Assembly: GCA_946619065.1 (NCBI GenBank) | Contig: CAMOLY010000054.1 | Coordinates: forward strand, 1 to 7,623 | From: an uncultured Clostridia bacterium | Lineage (GTDB): Bacteria > Bacillota > Clostridia > Oscillospirales > Oscillospiraceae | Length of the DNA stretch: 7,623 nt | Direction of reading: 5' to 3' | Part shown: piece after piece, positions 6,818 to 7,623 of the stretch | Position numbering within the stretch: the stretch's first letter is position 1 | How the letters are laid out: the number at the start of each line of letters is the position of its first letter | Position numbers and translations under genes: made by a program | The notes under the pieces: generated by a model | Seen by the model: only the letters and a program-made list of their open reading frames with translations | The model's database searches: none | What the model was told of the DNA's origin: nothing

Positions 6818-7558
6818 TTACACGCCGCCGAATCTTCTGTTCCTTTGATTGAAGGCCGCGATGGCTTCGTCCAGCTGGCGCGGACCGAAATCCGGCCAGA
6901 GGGTATCCGTGAAATAGTATTCCGAGTAGGCGCTCTGCCATAACAGGAAATTCGAAATTCGGATCTCCCCGCTGGGGCGGATAATCAGATCCGGATCCGG
7001 CACGCCGGCAGAGTAGAGCAGGTTCGAGAAGCCCGCCTCGGTCAGATCGCCCGGCTCGGCCTTCCCTGCCGCGCATTCGGCGGCAAAGGCACGGGCCGCG
7101 CGGAGGATCTCATCCCGCGCGCCGTAGTTGATGCAGAAATTGACCTGTACCCCGTCGTAGCCCGCCGAGCGCTCGGCGGTTTCCTTCGCCTCCCGCTGCA
7201 GCTCGGGGGAAAGGCGGCTCAGATCTCCGAAGAAACAGAACCGGACCCGGTTTTTGTCCATATCCCGGATGAGCTCCCGCAGATAGGTCTCCAGCAGGTC
7301 CATGATCGCGTCGACCTCTTCCCGGTCGCGCTTCCAGTTCTCGGTGGAGAAGGCGTAGACCGTCAGGTATTTGAGGCCGATGGACTTGGCATAGTTGGCA
7401 ATGGTACGGAAGGCCTCCGCGCCGACCTTGTGGCCGGCCGTGCGGGGCAGGCCGCGTTTTTTTGCCCAGCGGCCGTTGCCGTCCATGATGATGGCGATGT
7501 GGGTCGGGACAGCCATCGCCTGTGTTTGCTCTTTTTTCTTTTTTGAAAACAGCTTCAT
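6818..7558 (-). CDS. uppS: Undecaprenyl diphosphate synthase (cis-prenyltransferase)
   Basis: UppS adds eight IPP units to farnesyl diphosphate in cis to make C55 undecaprenyl diphosphate, the lipid carrier for peptidoglycan, teichoic acid and other wall polymers. It acts at the inner face of the membrane. The 246-residue product has MDGNGRWAKKRG at 25-36 with catalytic Asp26, followed by Arg30 and His43. Further motifs are FSTENW at 70-75, INYGARDEI at 143-151 and the C-terminal signature from DPDLIIRPSGE at 188-198 through RISNFLLWQ at 200-208, with Arg194, Arg200 and Ser202 for diphosphate binding. The lysine-rich N-terminus (KLFSKKKKE) is extra to the core fold. The start is the ATG at 7558, with AGGAGG 9 bases upstream; a longer GTG reading from 7597 would overlap the promoter and is unlikely. 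It ends in tandem TAA stops. As first gene after the promoter it consumes the isoprenoid units made with Dxr and IspG. Confidence 0.98.
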   Translation of the reverse strand: MKLFSKKKKEQTQAMAVPTHIAIIMDGNGRWAKKRGLPRTAGHKVGAEAFRTIANYAKSIGLKYLTVYAFSTENWKRDREEVDAIMDLLETYLRELIRDMDKNRVRFCFFGDLSRLSPELQREAKETAERSAGYDGVQVNFCINYGARDEILRAARAFAAECAAGKAEPGDLTEAGFSNLLYSAGVPDPDLIIRPSGEIRISNFLLWQSAYSEYYFTDTLWPDFGPRQLDEAIAAFNQRNRRFGGV

Positions 7559-7567
7559 GGGCGGAAT

Positions 7568-7573
7568 CCTCCT
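7568..7573 (-). promoter_or_regulatory. Strong Shine-Dalgarno site of uppS
   Basis: A full AGGAGG on the minus strand lies 9 bases before the ATG at 7558. It is the best ribosome binding site in the window and settles the uppS start against the upstream GTG at 7597. Confidence 0.9.
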
Positions 7574-7587
7574 ATTACATCTATTAT

Positions 7588-7616
7588 AGAATATCACAAG
7601 ATACTGCCTTTGTCAA
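7588..7616 (-). promoter_or_regulatory. Sigma-A-type promoter of the uppS operon
   Basis: On the minus strand a perfect -35 box TTGACA (7611-7616) is followed after exactly 17 bases by TATTCT (7588-7593). TATTCT matches four of six bases of the -10 consensus and has a TG one base upstream (extended -10). Transcription would start near 7581, giving a leader of only about 23 bases before uppS. A perfect TATAAT at 7583-7588 overlaps this -10, but its 22-base spacing to the -35 is too long. The leader is too short to hold a riboswitch. No other promoter of this quality was found in the window, so it probably drives the whole gene string. Confidence 0.8.
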
Positions 7617-7623
7617 TCCGCTG

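Noticed and set aside
7559..7597. Longer uppS reading from a GTG at 7597
   Set aside because: It would start inside the -10 to -35 spacer of the promoter and lacks a Shine-Dalgarno sequence, whereas the ATG at 7558 has AGGAGG at ideal spacing.

Overview
This window reads as one minus-strand housekeeping operon from a GC-rich Firmicute, most likely a clostridial (Oscillospiraceae-like) gut-type bacterium. The grounds are a PolC-type replicative polymerase, the MEP (non-mevalonate) isoprenoid pathway, AGGAGG-type ribosome binding sites, and a gene order like the uppS-cdsA-dxr-rseP-ispG-polC cluster of Clostridia. The lineage is inferred; no taxonomic marker is present.

In transcription order (right to left) the window holds: a strong sigma-A-type promoter near 7588-7616; uppS (undecaprenyl diphosphate synthase); a voltage-gated K+ channel-like gene; cdsA (CDP-diglyceride synthetase); dxr (DXP reductoisomerase); rseP/rasP (site-2 intramembrane protease); ispG (HMBPP synthase); a 155-base spacer with hairpins; and the first 520 codons of polC, which runs off the left edge. 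The genes are tightly packed. The channel and cdsA overlap by 4 bases, cdsA and dxr abut or overlap by 4 bases, and the other gaps among the first six genes are 24-52 bases. No intrinsic terminator with a U-tract was seen, so all seven genes could share one transcript.

The logic is mostly envelope building. Dxr and IspG are the second and the penultimate MEP steps, which supply IPP and DMAPP. UppS turns these into the C55 lipid carrier for peptidoglycan and wall polymers. CdsA makes CDP-diacylglycerol for phospholipids. RseP is a membrane protease, and PolC copies the chromosome. The operon therefore ties membrane and wall precursor supply to replication.

The one gene that does not belong to the textbook cluster is the six-transmembrane K+ channel between uppS and cdsA, which appears translationally coupled to cdsA. 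Nothing else points to a mobile element, CRISPR array, defence system or new multi-gene system. The rest is ordinary, well-conserved core genome. All seven reading frames are intact within the window, with their key catalytic residues in place where visible.
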